A stretch of 64,000 nucleotides of DNA from Algoriphagus aquimarinus (lineage in GTDB: Bacteria > Bacteroidota > Bacteroidia > Cytophagales > Cyclobacteriaceae), in NCBI RefSeq assembly GCF_900112005.1, contig NZ_FOKK01000001.1:62001-126000 (forward strand). Direction: 5' to 3'. Below are positions 33,868 through 42,624 of this stretch, piece by piece. The notes below the pieces were generated by a model, which did not search any database, was not told where the DNA came from, and was given only the letters and a program-made list of their open reading frames with translations. Position numbers and translations under genes: made by a program. The first letter of the stretch is position 1. Every line of letters begins with the position of its first letter.

Positions 33868-36390
33868 ATGATCAATACCTTTATCGGTAATCTTGGCCAC
33901 ATGATGACAATCGTGGCCTTTGTCAGTGCACTGACTACCGCATACGCTTATATTCAGTATTTCCGCGCAAACGAACTAGAGAAAGCCAGTTGGAAAAGAT
34001 TCAGTAGAATCAGCTTCACAATTCACGGCATGTCTGCAGTTATGATTGCTGTGTCGCTTTTTGAAATTATCTACAATCACCGGTTCGAATACTATTACGC
34101 GTATTCCCACAGTTCCGAAGCACTACCAGTTCATTATATGGTTTCCAGCTTTTGGGAAGGTCAAGAAGGAGCTTTTATCCTTTGGATCTTTTGGAATGTG
34201 GTACTGGGTACAATATTGATTTTCACGAATAAGTTCTGGGAAGCCCCTGTAATGATTGTATTTGCACTCGTTCAGGCTTTCTTGGTTTCCATGATTTTGG
34301 GCGTCGTGATTGGTGATTTGAAAATCGGTAGTTCTCCGTTTATTCTGTTGAGAGATGCCACTCAGGCACCTATTTTCCAGATGAACCCTGATTTCGTACC
34401 AGAAGATGGAACAGGTTTAAATCCGCTTCTACAGAACATCTGGATGGTAATTCACCCTCCTACCTTATTCTTAGGTTATGCTTCTACCTTGGTTCCATTC
34501 GCCTTCTTGATGGGGGGGTTAGTAACCAAAAAATACACTGAATGGATTCGTCCTGCTTTACCTTGGGCTATTTTTTCAGCCATGATACTGGGGATGGGAA
34601 TCATTATGGGAGCTTACTGGGCTTATGTGACGCTGAATTTTGGCGGATATTGGAACTGGGATCCTGTAGAAAATGCTGTGTATGTACCTTGGCTTATATT
34701 AGTAGCTGCCATTCACTGTATGATTACCTTTAAGAAGAGTGCTACAGCACTGAAGACTTCAATAGTCTTAGTCATCATGACTTTCATCTTGGTACTTTAC
34801 GCTACATTCTTAGTAAGATCTGGTGTTTTGGGAGATGCATCAGTTCACTCATTCACAGATCTTGGTCTCTCTGGTCAGTTGCTGATCTACATGTTATTCT
34901 TCCTTGTGGTTGCAGTAGTTCTCTGTGTGATCAACTGGAAACACATACCCACTTCAGAGAAAGAAGCTTCAGTTTATTCCCGCGAATTCTGGGTGTTTAT
35001 AGGCGCTACTACTCTTTCACTAATGGCCTTTCAAGTGATTCTTCCTACTTCCATTCCTGCTTGGAATGCTGTAGTAGAAAGTTTCGGAGGCATATCAAAT
35101 ATGGCTCCTCCAGCCGATCAGGTAGAGTTTTACACAAAATTCCAACTTTGGTTTGGAGTCGCATTGGCGATGCTCACTGCCGTAGGACAGTTTTTCTGGT
35201 GGCAAAAAATGGATAAAAAGGCATTGAAGGATGCTCTTTTGACTCCATACATTATTTCCTTGTTGTTGTCTGCAGCTATTATTGTTCTTGCCAAAGTGTA
35301 TGATTGGCAGTACATCATTGTAGTTCTAGCAGCCACATTTACAATCACTGCTAACTCGGTGATTTTAGCCAAAATCCTGAAAAAATCAACCTTCAAACTA
35401 GCTGGTGGTTCTTTGGCACATATCGGCTTGGGTATGATTTTAATCGGAATCATGTTCAGCTCAGGTTATTCAGACACTATTTCTATCAATATGTCGGGCT
35501 TGACATACAGCAATAGCTGGGAGGACGAATTGAACAAAGAGCACGTACTGCTTTGGATCAACAAGCCTACACAAATGAAAGACTATACCGTAATTTACCG
35601 GGGACGTCAGAAGAAAGTTAAAGGCATTTCTGAGAATGTGCCGGCCAAAATTTTACAATCTACAGGTAAGGTCAATGAAGCCATCGCATTGGAAGATTAT
35701 AAGGATTACTTCAAGAAAGGTGATAAAGTAGATATTGTACTGGAAGAGAATGATTATTTCCAGATCGAATATTATCAAAATGAAGTACTGAAATTCTCAT
35801 TAAGCCCAATGTCTCAGTTTAATGAGGGCATGGGAGGCTTGATCTCATCGCCAGCTTCTAGAATCTTTATTGACAAGGATCTTTATACCTATGTAGCAGC
35901 GATGAATGATCCAGAGGATCCAGACTGGAAAGAGGATGAGACTTATGAGGTTGCCCCAGGTGAACAGTTCCATGTGGCAGATTATGTGACTTATTTTGAC
36001 GGAGCAGATGTGCTGCAGGAGTTAGACGGCTATGTACTACAAGAAGGTGATGTAGCGGTAAGGGCGAACCTTAGAATCCTTGATTACGACGTGGAGAAAC
36101 TGCTTCAGCCAACTTTTATTATCCGTAATAATCAAGTAGGTAAGCTACCTGTCATTGACAATGAGTTGGGCATTAAGATTAGCTTGGAAAACATACTGCC
36201 TGAAGAAAACAAGTTTGTCTTCAAAGTAAACCAATACCAAAAAGACTACGTGGTGATGAAGGCAATTGTAAAGCCTTATATCAACATACTTTGGATCGGG
36301 ACAATTATTATGCTCGCGGGCTTCACTGTAGCGATAATAAGAAGATTTGATGAATTCAAAAAGATGAGAGACAAAGGACTGGAAGTCTAA
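33868..36390 (+). CDS. ccmF: Cytochrome c heme lyase subunit CcmF
   Basis: Attaches heme from CcmE to apocytochrome c. 840 residues with about 14-15 membrane helices. The WWD-type motif is WAYVTLNFGGYWNWDPVENA (about 249-268). His residues in NPLLQNIWMVIHPPTLFLGY and near DASVHSFTDLG are likely heme ligands. A large extracytoplasmic domain lies between about 545 and 805 before the last helix. Longer than proteobacterial CcmF (about 650), as in other Bacteroidota. No CcmG or CcmH gene follows. Confidence 0.94.
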   Translation: MINTFIGNLGHMMTIVAFVSALTTAYAYIQYFRANELEKASWKRFSRISFTIHGMSAVMIAVSLFEIIYNHRFEYYYAYSHSSEALPVHYMVSSFWEGQEGAFILWIFWNVVLGTILIFTNKFWEAPVMIVFALVQAFLVSMILGVVIGDLKIGSSPFILLRDATQAPIFQMNPDFVPEDGTGLNPLLQNIWMVIHPPTLFLGYASTLVPFAFLMGGLVTKKYTEWIRPALPWAIFSAMILGMGIIMGAYWAYVTLNFGGYWNWDPVENAVYVPWLILVAAIHCMITFKKSATALKTSIVLVIMTFILVLYATFLVRSGVLGDASVHSFTDLGLSGQLLIYMLFFLVVAVVLCVINWKHIPTSEKEASVYSREFWVFIGATTLSLMAFQVILPTSIPAWNAVVESFGGISNMAPPADQVEFYTKFQLWFGVALAMLTAVGQFFWWQKMDKKALKDALLTPYIISLLLSAAIIVLAKVYDWQYIIVVLAATFTITANSVILAKILKKSTFKLAGGSLAHIGLGMILIGIMFSSGYSDTISINMSGLTYSNSWEDELNKEHVLLWINKPTQMKDYTVIYRGRQKKVKGISENVPAKILQSTGKVNEAIALEDYKDYFKKGDKVDIVLEENDYFQIEYYQNEVLKFSLSPMSQFNEGMGGLISSPASRIFIDKDLYTYVAAMNDPEDPDWKEDETYEVAPGEQFHVADYVTYFDGADVLQELDGYVLQEGDVAVRANLRILDYDVEKLLQPTFIIRNNQVGKLPVIDNELGIKISLENILPEENKFVFKVNQYQKDYVVMKAIVKPYINILWIGTIIMLAGFTVAIIRRFDEFKKMRDKGLEV

Positions 36391-36410
36391 CGTCTGAAAG
36401 CATATAACAC

Positions 36411-36444
36411 AAATAAGCCCGGCGATTAATCGTCGGGCTTATTT
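36411..36444. terminator. Terminator after ccmF
   Basis: 15-bp stem (36411-36425 with 36430-36444, one G-T pair) with A/T ends on both sides, suitable for both the plus-strand ccmF and the convergent gene. Confidence 0.8.
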
Positions 36445-36466
36445 GTTAGTGGTTATTTGTATGAGA

Positions 36467-36820
36467 TTAATCCGCTTTGAATTTATCTACGATGTAGAGA
36501 AAAATATTAAAAGACAAAGTAGATGGTGCTGGTTCAGCTTTTTTTCCTTCTCCACTTAATAAGTTATCCTTTTTTAAAGGAGAAATTTTACTCGTTGTTA
36601 CAGTTACACCAGAAGAACTAGGACTGCCCAATAAGTGATTATCATTCAGAATATCAGTATGATTTTCCATTAATGGCTTATCAATAGGCTTTACATTATC
36701 CATCTCTGATTTCTCTTTTTCACTTTGAGCCATAGTATCTCCTGCATAAGCACACATTCCCAACACAGAAATGCCGAAAAAGATGATTTTTTTAAAAGAA
36801 ACTTTGGAACTTGCTATCAT
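36467..36820 (-). CDS. Secreted hypothetical protein
   Basis: 117 residues. N-terminal signal peptide (about 10-30, ending CAYAGDTMAQ), then a Lys/Ser/Glu/Pro-rich stretch without clear fold, and a hydrophobic C-terminal patch LSFNIFLYIVDKF. No family recognised. It is a single gene between convergent ccmF and divergent CsaA-like. The exported start and coding length support reality; function cannot be said. Confidence 0.62.
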   Translation of the reverse strand: MIASSKVSFKKIIFFGISVLGMCAYAGDTMAQSEKEKSEMDNVKPIDKPLMENHTDILNDNHLLGSPSSSGVTVTTSKISPLKKDNLLSGEGKKAEPAPSTLSFNIFLYIVDKFKAD

Positions 36821-36894
36821 AGTTAGAAGAGGTTACCTTATATCTTACTTTGGGTTCTTGTAAAAGGTTCCTAAAATTAGGAAAAAAAACCACT

Positions 36895-37233
36895 ATGCAA
36901 ACGATTGAGTACAAAGAATTTGACAAAATAGAATTGCGTGTAGGCACTATTCTGAGAGCCGAACCGTTTGAAAAAGCGCGAAAACCTGCCTATAAAATTT
37001 GGGTTGACTTAGGAGATGAGATTGGAGTAAGGAAATCTTCTGCTCAAATCACGGTTCATTATCAGCCTGAGGATTTAATTGGGCGTCAAGTTGTATGTGT
37101 TTGTAATTTTATGCCCCGGCAAATAGCTGATTTTATGTCTGAGATATTGATCACAGGATTCAGCGATGAGGAAGGAAATATTATTCTGACCTCCGTGGAA
37201 AGAACAGTGCCAAACGGAGCTTTACTACACTAG
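36895..37233 (+). CDS. CsaA-like tRNA-binding protein
   Basis: 112 residues, a single tRNA-binding OB-fold as in CsaA and the MetRS C-terminus. Signatures are FDKIELRVGTILRAEPF (about 8-24), the ARKPAYKIWVDLG block, SSAQITVHY, and VCNFMPRQIADFMSEILITGF. CsaA proteins have export-linked chaperone activity in Bacillus; here only the fold is certain. The ATG at 36895 fits the family; 15 upstream codons are rejected. Its stop shares the palindrome CTAG (37230-37233) with the convergent gene. Confidence 0.92.
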   Translation: MQTIEYKEFDKIELRVGTILRAEPFEKARKPAYKIWVDLGDEIGVRKSSAQITVHYQPEDLIGRQVVCVCNFMPRQIADFMSEILITGFSDEEGNIILTSVERTVPNGALLH

Positions 37234-38057
37234 CTTTCTCTAGAATATGGAAAATCCAGAGGGTTAGGATATTCGAATTCAAAGCCTGTATGGAGGATTT
37301 TATCTCCAGAAACTACGCGATCATCGTCATCTGAAGCAATTTGGTAGCTTTTAGGCGGCTCAAATCCCAACTCCTGCACATTTTGTTCATAGACATCTTT
37401 GCGTAGCACATGCATAGGCGCTACTCCATTATAGACTTCATTCCAAAGTTCTTTCTCGATGATCCAAGCTAGCATTCTTGCAGCATCATTTCTATAAATG
37501 AAGTTTACCCTAGTATGACCAGTGATATTTTCTTTGCCAGCTACATATTTACCAGGAATCCGCTCATCACCAAGTAGCCCTCCAAATCTAACAATGGTAA
37601 GATCAAAATCCCTATCCTCAGAGAACATCAATTCACTTTTGAAAATGGTCTCATTTCCAGTAAGACCTTTGTCAAGGTATTCACCTTCCGTATAGGCAGC
37701 TTTTCTATTTGCGTCAGGATATACCCCGGTGCTAGACACGAATAATACCTTCTTGATCGAAGATTGGTCCACCATACTGCGCAAAAACTTGATCTGCTCT
37801 AAATAAAATTCACCAGTCGAGGTCCGTGAGCGTGGAGGGATATTGATCACCATTATTTCGCTAGCGAGCAATTTCTGAAAGCCTTTTCCTTGAGGAAAAG
37901 GGACCAGTGCAAATTGAATTGCATTAATTCCTTCATTTTGAAGGCTAGCTGCTTTGTCTGCTGAAGTGGTGCTACCGCACACGCTATGCTCCTGTGAGAG
38001 GATTTTTGCCAAAGGCAAACCAATCCATCCTAAACCGATAATTGATATTTTGCTCAT
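37230..38057 (-). CDS. NAD(P)-dependent epimerase/reductase-like protein (YeeZ type)
   Basis: 275 residues from the ATG at 38057 (MSKISIIGLGWIGLPLAKIL), a Rossmann fold with GLGWIGLPLA (about 7-16). Further marks are SSTGVYPD near 116 with a YTEGEYLD segment, and FGGLLGDERIPGKYVAG near 171-187. The extended-SDR active Tyr-x-x-x-Lys is not clear, as in YeeZ-like members. Substrate unknown. A start nine codons upstream would cross the terminator of the hydroxylase gene and is rejected. Confidence 0.85.
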   Translation of the reverse strand: MSKISIIGLGWIGLPLAKILSQEHSVCGSTTSADKAASLQNEGINAIQFALVPFPQGKGFQKLLASEIMVINIPPRSRTSTGEFYLEQIKFLRSMVDQSSIKKVLFVSSTGVYPDANRKAAYTEGEYLDKGLTGNETIFKSELMFSEDRDFDLTIVRFGGLLGDERIPGKYVAGKENITGHTRVNFIYRNDAARMLAWIIEKELWNEVYNGVAPMHVLRKDVYEQNVQELGFEPPKSYQIASDDDDRVVSGDKILHTGFEFEYPNPLDFPYSRES

Positions 38058-38074
38058 AGAAAAGGTCAGAAAAA

Positions 38075-38098
38075 AACCTCCCAAAAATATGGGAGGTT
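38075..38098 (-). terminator. Terminator of the fatty acid hydroxylase gene
   Basis: 8-bp stem (38075-38082 with 38091-38098) followed on the minus strand by a six-T run (complement of 38071-38076). Confidence 0.75.
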
Positions 38099-38106
38099 GG
38101 TGATAG

Positions 38107-38733
38107 TTATTCCTTCTTAGGGATAGTCCCTAGAATATAATCCCATAATGGTGTACTAACACCAAACGCAACATCGGGATCTTTGTAGTGATGGATAGCA
38201 TGATGAACCCAGAGTACTTTCATGAAATTCTTTGGCGGCTGAACGGCATGTACCAAATAGTGAATCCCCAAATACAAGGCATATCCTAGTAAAAAACCGG
38301 GTAAGAAGTAGTAAGCTAAATCCCCCATAGTTAATTTGAATATTAGGTAAAGGATTGCAGCATACGCAGCACTCACAAATGGAGGCATAGCCAATCTATC
38401 TTTATCCTTAGGATAATCATGGTGAATTCCATGAACCGTGTACTGCAATTTGTCCTTAATAGGCGTATTTGGCTCCATATGGAAAAAATGCTTGTGCATC
38501 ATATATTCGACTAAGGTGAAACCAATGTATCCTACTACAAATAGGAGAAGCGCTGTTCCTATACCCACAGATGTTTTTTGAATTCCGAAATAAATTGAAA
38601 TTACTCCAAGAATGATAAACATACTGATTGGTACTAATATATTGGTTCTTGAAATTTTCTCAAGAATTGGGTTCGAGAAAATTTGGGCTGTGCCAAAGTT
38701 ATCCGGCTTATCCAATCTTCCTATCTTTTTCAT
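38107..38733 (-). CDS. Fatty acid hydroxylase / sterol desaturase family membrane enzyme
   Basis: 208 residues, di-iron membrane oxygenase. Four membrane segments and the His clusters HKHFFH (near 74-79), HGIHHDYP (near 94), HYLVHAVQ (near 158) and HHAIHHYKDP (near 176). This pattern fits fatty acid 2-hydroxylase relatives, which act on sphingolipids or other lipids; Cytophagales make sphingolipids, so that substrate is plausible but inferred. Own terminator and -7 element; monocistronic. Confidence 0.88.
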   Translation of the reverse strand: MKKIGRLDKPDNFGTAQIFSNPILEKISRTNILVPISMFIILGVISIYFGIQKTSVGIGTALLLFVVGYIGFTLVEYMMHKHFFHMEPNTPIKDKLQYTVHGIHHDYPKDKDRLAMPPFVSAAYAAILYLIFKLTMGDLAYYFLPGFLLGYALYLGIHYLVHAVQPPKNFMKVLWVHHAIHHYKDPDVAFGVSTPLWDYILGTIPKKE

Positions 38734-38788
38734 ATGCTACTGATTCTAATTTTACTAAGCTTTCTAAAATTTAATTTAGAATTTCATA

Positions 38789-38796
38789 CAAAGGTA
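38789..38796 (-). promoter_or_regulatory. Probable promoter of the fatty acid hydroxylase gene
   Basis: TACCTTTG on the minus strand, with GTG in place of TTG at exactly 19 nt upstream. Same -7 element as the rimP promoter. Leader about 50 nt. Confidence 0.55.
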
Positions 38797-38849
38797 ATTC
38801 AAAACGACCTTTCGACACTGAGAAATTCATGACAATAATCACATTTTAA

Positions 38850-39986
38850 TCAAATCTGTGCCATTGTGGACTCAATAGTCTTTTGATAATAAGAGACATA
38901 ATGTGGTAGAATATTGGAAATATCGAACTCCTTAGCTCTTGCAAGGGCATTTTCCTTGAAGGTTGGAAGATTAGCATCATCAAGTATAAATAGTGCCTTA
39001 TCCTTCATCGCTTGTATATCTCCAATATTACAAACGAAACCAGTCACTCCATCAACGTTCAATTCGGGGATTCCTCCTGCATTAGAAGATAGAACTGGGA
39101 CTTCACATGCCATTGCTTCCAATGCCGCAAGGCCAAAACTTTCTTTTTCTGAAGGCATCAAAAATAGATCTGCAACTGAAAGCACTTCCTCTACTGCATC
39201 CAACTTGCCTAGGAAACGTACATCATCACAAGTTCCTAATTCACGACAAAGTCTCTCCATTCTATCTCGCTCTGGACCATCTCCCACCAAAAGTAATTTT
39301 GCGGGGATTTCTTTTCGGACTTCATAAAATACTTGAATTACATCCTCCACCCGTTTTACTTTCCTGAAATTGGATGTATGCACCATCAACTTTTCGTCAT
39401 TCGGGCAAATAGCCAATTTGAAATGTTCTTTCTTTTGCCTTTTGAAACGATCCAAGTCGATGAAGTTAGGAATCACTTCGATTTCGCGCTGGATATCGAA
39501 GAAACCATACGTCTCTTTCCTTAAATCTTCCGAAACAGCCGTCACTCCATCTGATTGATTAATACTAAATGTGACAACAGGCTCATAACTAGGATCTTTG
39601 CCCACCAATGTAATATCGGTACCGTGAAGTGTGGTCACTACTGGTATTTGGATTCCTTGTGTTTTCAGAATTTGCTTAGCCATATACGCTGCAGAAGCAT
39701 GCGGAATGGCATAATGAACATGAAGCAGATCAAGCTTTTCGTATTTTACAACACTCACCATCTTACTAGCCAAAGCCAGTTCATAAGGAGCATGCTCAAA
39801 GAGAGGATAGCTTTTAATGTCAACCTCATGGTAATAAAGATTCTCGCTAAAAAAATCTAAACGGCTTGGCTGCTTATATGTGATGAAGTGAACCTCATGA
39901 CCAATTTTTGCAAGACCTTTACCTAGTTCTGTCGCTACTACTCCACTACCTCCGAAGGTCGGGTAGCAAACAATGCCTATTTTCAT
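38850..39986 (-). CDS. bshA: Bacillithiol biosynthesis glycosyltransferase BshA
   Basis: Joins UDP-GlcNAc and L-malate, the first step to bacillithiol. 378 residues, GT4 GT-B fold: MKIGIVCYPTFGGSGVVATELG start, TLHGTDITLVGKDPSY near 120, the C-terminal EKESFGLAALEAMACEVPVL near 290 with the E-x7-E donor motif. The ATG at 39986 matches the family start; ten upstream codons reach into a palindromic element whose second box contains the other ATG. bshB and bshC are not in the window. Confidence 0.95.
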   Translation of the reverse strand: MKIGIVCYPTFGGSGVVATELGKGLAKIGHEVHFITYKQPSRLDFFSENLYYHEVDIKSYPLFEHAPYELALASKMVSVVKYEKLDLLHVHYAIPHASAAYMAKQILKTQGIQIPVVTTLHGTDITLVGKDPSYEPVVTFSINQSDGVTAVSEDLRKETYGFFDIQREIEVIPNFIDLDRFKRQKKEHFKLAICPNDEKLMVHTSNFRKVKRVEDVIQVFYEVRKEIPAKLLLVGDGPERDRMERLCRELGTCDDVRFLGKLDAVEEVLSVADLFLMPSEKESFGLAALEAMACEVPVLSSNAGGIPELNVDGVTGFVCNIGDIQAMKDKALFILDDANLPTFKENALARAKEFDISNILPHYVSYYQKTIESTMAQI

Positions 39987-40011
39987 GTGCAGATAATTTT
40001 CAATATAAGGC

Positions 40012-40074
40012 CACATGGAATCTCGCAGTTATTAAAATCTTCCGAGAAGGATTGGGGAATGCTCGATTTCATAA
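40012..40074 (-). repeat. Palindromic leader-like element, copy B (upstream of bshA)
   Basis: 63 nt on the minus strand with the same two 16-nt boxes as 33335-33401. The 31-nt middle is unrelated in sequence but again folds (AATCcTTC with GAAgATT). It ends 25 nt before the bshA ATG, in the same orientation as the gene. Confidence 0.8.
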
Positions 40075-40228
40075 TATTTTTGGCTGGTTTATAAACCTGT
40101 TTTTTAACACGCATTAACTCCTGTTTTGTTCAATTTCGAAGTTAATTATCCAATTATTAAAGAATATTGAGTGAAAAGCACTGAAAACCAATCCTTTTTA
40201 CATTTTTTTTATTACTGTTCAAACGCAA

Positions 40229-40263
40229 AAAACCCTTGGAAGAAATCTTTTTCCAAGGGTTTT
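40229..40263 (-). terminator. Terminator of the fucosidase-sulfatase-dehydrogenase operon
   Basis: 13-bp perfect stem (40229-40241 with 40251-40263) with A/T ends, 23 nt past the GMC gene stop. Confidence 0.82.
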
Positions 40264-40286
40264 CACAAGATAAGTCACTAAATAAG

Positions 40287-42005
40287 TTATCCCTTTTTGC
40301 TTTCGTTTACCGCATGATGCGCCGCTCTAGCTGCAAAAGCCATGTAAGTCAATGTAGGATTCTGAGTAGAAGTAGAAGTCATCGAAGCTCCGTCAGTGAC
40401 GTACACATTTGGGACAGCATGAAGCTGATGGTTTCCATTGAGCATGGAAGTTTTTGGATCTTTACCCATTCTTACTCCACCCATTTCGTGAATATCCAAG
40501 CCAGGCACTCGATGATCATCCCTAACAGAAATATCCGTGAAACCTGCCTTCGAAAACATTTCTGAGATTTGCTCCTGATAATCGATGATCATTTTCTCAT
40601 CGTTGTCATCATAATCCACATTGAATTTTAAGGTTGGAAGACCGTAAGGATCTAGTTTGTCTTTGTCTAAGGCGATGTAATTGGATTCTTTTGGAATCGT
40701 CTCTCCCATCATATGCGAACCTACTCTCCATGGACCATCAGGCGCTGGACGATTAAGCATGCTATTTTTTAAATCCATTCCTACTCTTGCGTCAGCCACA
40801 TAGCCACCACCTCGATATGCGCTAAAACCTCCAGCATAACCACGAAGAAAATCAGTTTCCTGCTTTTTCACATTTCTGAAACGTGGAATGTAACCACTAG
40901 TAGGGCGGCCACCAGAGGTAGTGTATTCCATAAACCCATCATAAGAAGCACTTACACCTGCTCTATAATTATGGAATGCGAAATATTTACCTAAAACTCC
41001 ACTGTCATTTCCAAGCCCATTAGGAAATCTAGCGGAAGTAGAATTCATCAAAATAGCGTTGGAATTGATCGCAGCGGCATTGATGAAGATAACATCAGCA
41101 TAAAATTCTTCCACTTCCTTAGTATGAGCATCTATCATTCTTACTCCAGTCGCTTTGCCTTTTTCATCATCATATATCACGGAGTGAACAACCGAATCTG
41201 GTCTCAAAGTCACATTTCCACTTTTCAAAGCCCATGGAATGGTAGAAGAGTTACTACTAAAATATCCTCCAAAAGGGCAACCTCGCTGACAAAGATTTCT
41301 GTTTTGGCAGGATGCACGGCCTTGGGCAGTAAATTCCGGTCTTGGTTCATGTATATGTGCACAACGAGAGGAGATCATATGTCGGTCTCCACCATAAGTT
41401 TCTTTCAGCTTTTGAGCGAAGTGCTTCTCTACGATATTCAAATCATAGGCTGGCAAAAACTCTCCGTCAGGAAGTGTATCAAGGCCATCCTTATTTCCTG
41501 AAACTCCAGCAAATTTTTCCACATGGCTGTACCAAGGCGCCATATCCTTGTAGCGTATTGGCCAATCTACCGCAAAACCATCTCTAGCCGGTCCTTCGAA
41601 ATCATAATCTGACCATCGCTGCACTTGCCTTGCCCATAGTAAAGATTTCCCTCCAACTTGATAGCCTTTGATCCAATCAAATGGCTTTTCTTGGATATAA
41701 GGTTGCTCCGCATCTTTCGCAAAAAAGTGCTCAGAATCCTCTCCAAAAGCATAACATTTAGCTACGATTGGGTTTTCATCCAATACTGCCTGTGGAAGTT
41801 TTCCTCTATGCTTGAATTCATAAGGAAGCATATTGGTCGTAGGATAATCCTTGATATGCTTTACGTCTCTTCCCCTTTCTAGTAAAAGTGTTTTCACTCC
41901 TAGGTCACCAAACTCCTTGGCTGCCCATCCGCCGCTGGCTCCTGAACCAACGACAATGGCTTGATATGTTCGTTCTTGTTTGTTTCGAATATTCAGGTTA
42001 GCCAT
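40287..42005 (-). CDS. GMC-family FAD dehydrogenase, catalytic subunit
   Basis: 572 residues. FAD site VVGSGASGGWAAKEF (about 18-32) and LLERGRD. The C-terminal active site has His in DIHEMGG (near 511) and Asn in TSTQNPTLT. Three Cys in CQNRNLCQRGC (about 232-242) resemble the 3Fe-4S ligands of bacterial FAD-glucose dehydrogenase. With the small subunit encoded upstream (8-nt overlap) it matches sugar dehydrogenases that oxidise glucosides or aldoses in the periplasm. Substrate is inferred; next to a fucosidase, a fucoside or sugar is likely. Confidence 0.88.
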   Translation of the reverse strand: MANLNIRNKQERTYQAIVVGSGASGGWAAKEFGDLGVKTLLLERGRDVKHIKDYPTTNMLPYEFKHRGKLPQAVLDENPIVAKCYAFGEDSEHFFAKDAEQPYIQEKPFDWIKGYQVGGKSLLWARQVQRWSDYDFEGPARDGFAVDWPIRYKDMAPWYSHVEKFAGVSGNKDGLDTLPDGEFLPAYDLNIVEKHFAQKLKETYGGDRHMISSRCAHIHEPRPEFTAQGRASCQNRNLCQRGCPFGGYFSSNSSTIPWALKSGNVTLRPDSVVHSVIYDDEKGKATGVRMIDAHTKEVEEFYADVIFINAAAINSNAILMNSTSARFPNGLGNDSGVLGKYFAFHNYRAGVSASYDGFMEYTTSGGRPTSGYIPRFRNVKKQETDFLRGYAGGFSAYRGGGYVADARVGMDLKNSMLNRPAPDGPWRVGSHMMGETIPKESNYIALDKDKLDPYGLPTLKFNVDYDDNDEKMIIDYQEQISEMFSKAGFTDISVRDDHRVPGLDIHEMGGVRMGKDPKTSMLNGNHQLHAVPNVYVTDGASMTSTSTQNPTLTYMAFAARAAHHAVNESKKG

Positions 42006-42570
42006 TGATGCGAGGTTTTTGAATTTCTGAGATTAAAGCTGAACCATTGTAAGGGCCAGGAATAAGTGAGTAAGGAATTACTTCTGTCTGAATGTACTCA
42101 GAAGCCATGTAGCCTTGCATCGTAAGTCGTTTGGTTGTATTCAAGAAATATGAAACAGCTTTGTCCTTCTCTCCTTCTGGAGTCTCTGTTGGCTTGAGAT
42201 CTATACCTGTTTGAATCAGGTCTTCTTTCTCCTTTGTACTAAGCTGATCAAATTTTTTCCCCGCAGTGTTTTTGGCAAAGTCAGAGAAAGCAGATAGTCC
42301 TGTGCTGAATAGCACTTGATTTTCACTAGTCATGCAATCATTAACCATCACTAAAATGAAATCAGGCACTTCTAATTCAAGTGCTCCTTTTAATTCTCCT
42401 GCTGGTATAATTGTATCTGAGATTGCTCCCAAGAGTTGCTTTTGCGAAGCTGTAACCTTGAGGTTCTCATATGCGGCTAAGATATCATCTGAACTGAAAT
42501 CGCAGGACGGAATGAGAGCCAGTCCACCAGAAATCAATGCAAGATGCCTTAGGGCGATTCTTCTATTCAT
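41998..42570 (-). CDS. Gluconate 2-dehydrogenase subunit 3-like small subunit
   Basis: 190 residues with an exported N-terminus: MNRRIALRHLALISGGLAL followed by IPSC, a possible lipobox near residue 23. The body has the family segments ISDTIIPAGELKGALELEVPDF and VMVNDCMT. Such subunits help export and mature the partnered GMC dehydrogenase. The twin Arg at 3-4 could support Tat export of both subunits. Overlaps the catalytic gene by 8 nt; sulfatase lies upstream. Confidence 0.85.
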   Translation of the reverse strand: MNRRIALRHLALISGGLALIPSCDFSSDDILAAYENLKVTASQKQLLGAISDTIIPAGELKGALELEVPDFILVMVNDCMTSENQVLFSTGLSAFSDFAKNTAGKKFDQLSTKEKEDLIQTGIDLKPTETPEGEKDKAVSYFLNTTKRLTMQGYMASEYIQTEVIPYSLIPGPYNGSALISEIQKPRING

Positions 42571-42624
42571 GGTTTTATAGGTTTTGGGTTATAAATCGGG
42601 GCTTTAATGTAGGCAAATCAATGT

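Larger units (their letters stand above)
39987..40286. other. Gene-free spacer between bshA and the dehydrogenase operon
   Basis: 300 nt. Holds copy B of the palindromic element (40012-40074), an A/T-rich stretch with a possible TTTATAAA palindrome near 40090, and the GMC-dehydrogenase terminator. No gene seen. Confidence 0.7.
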
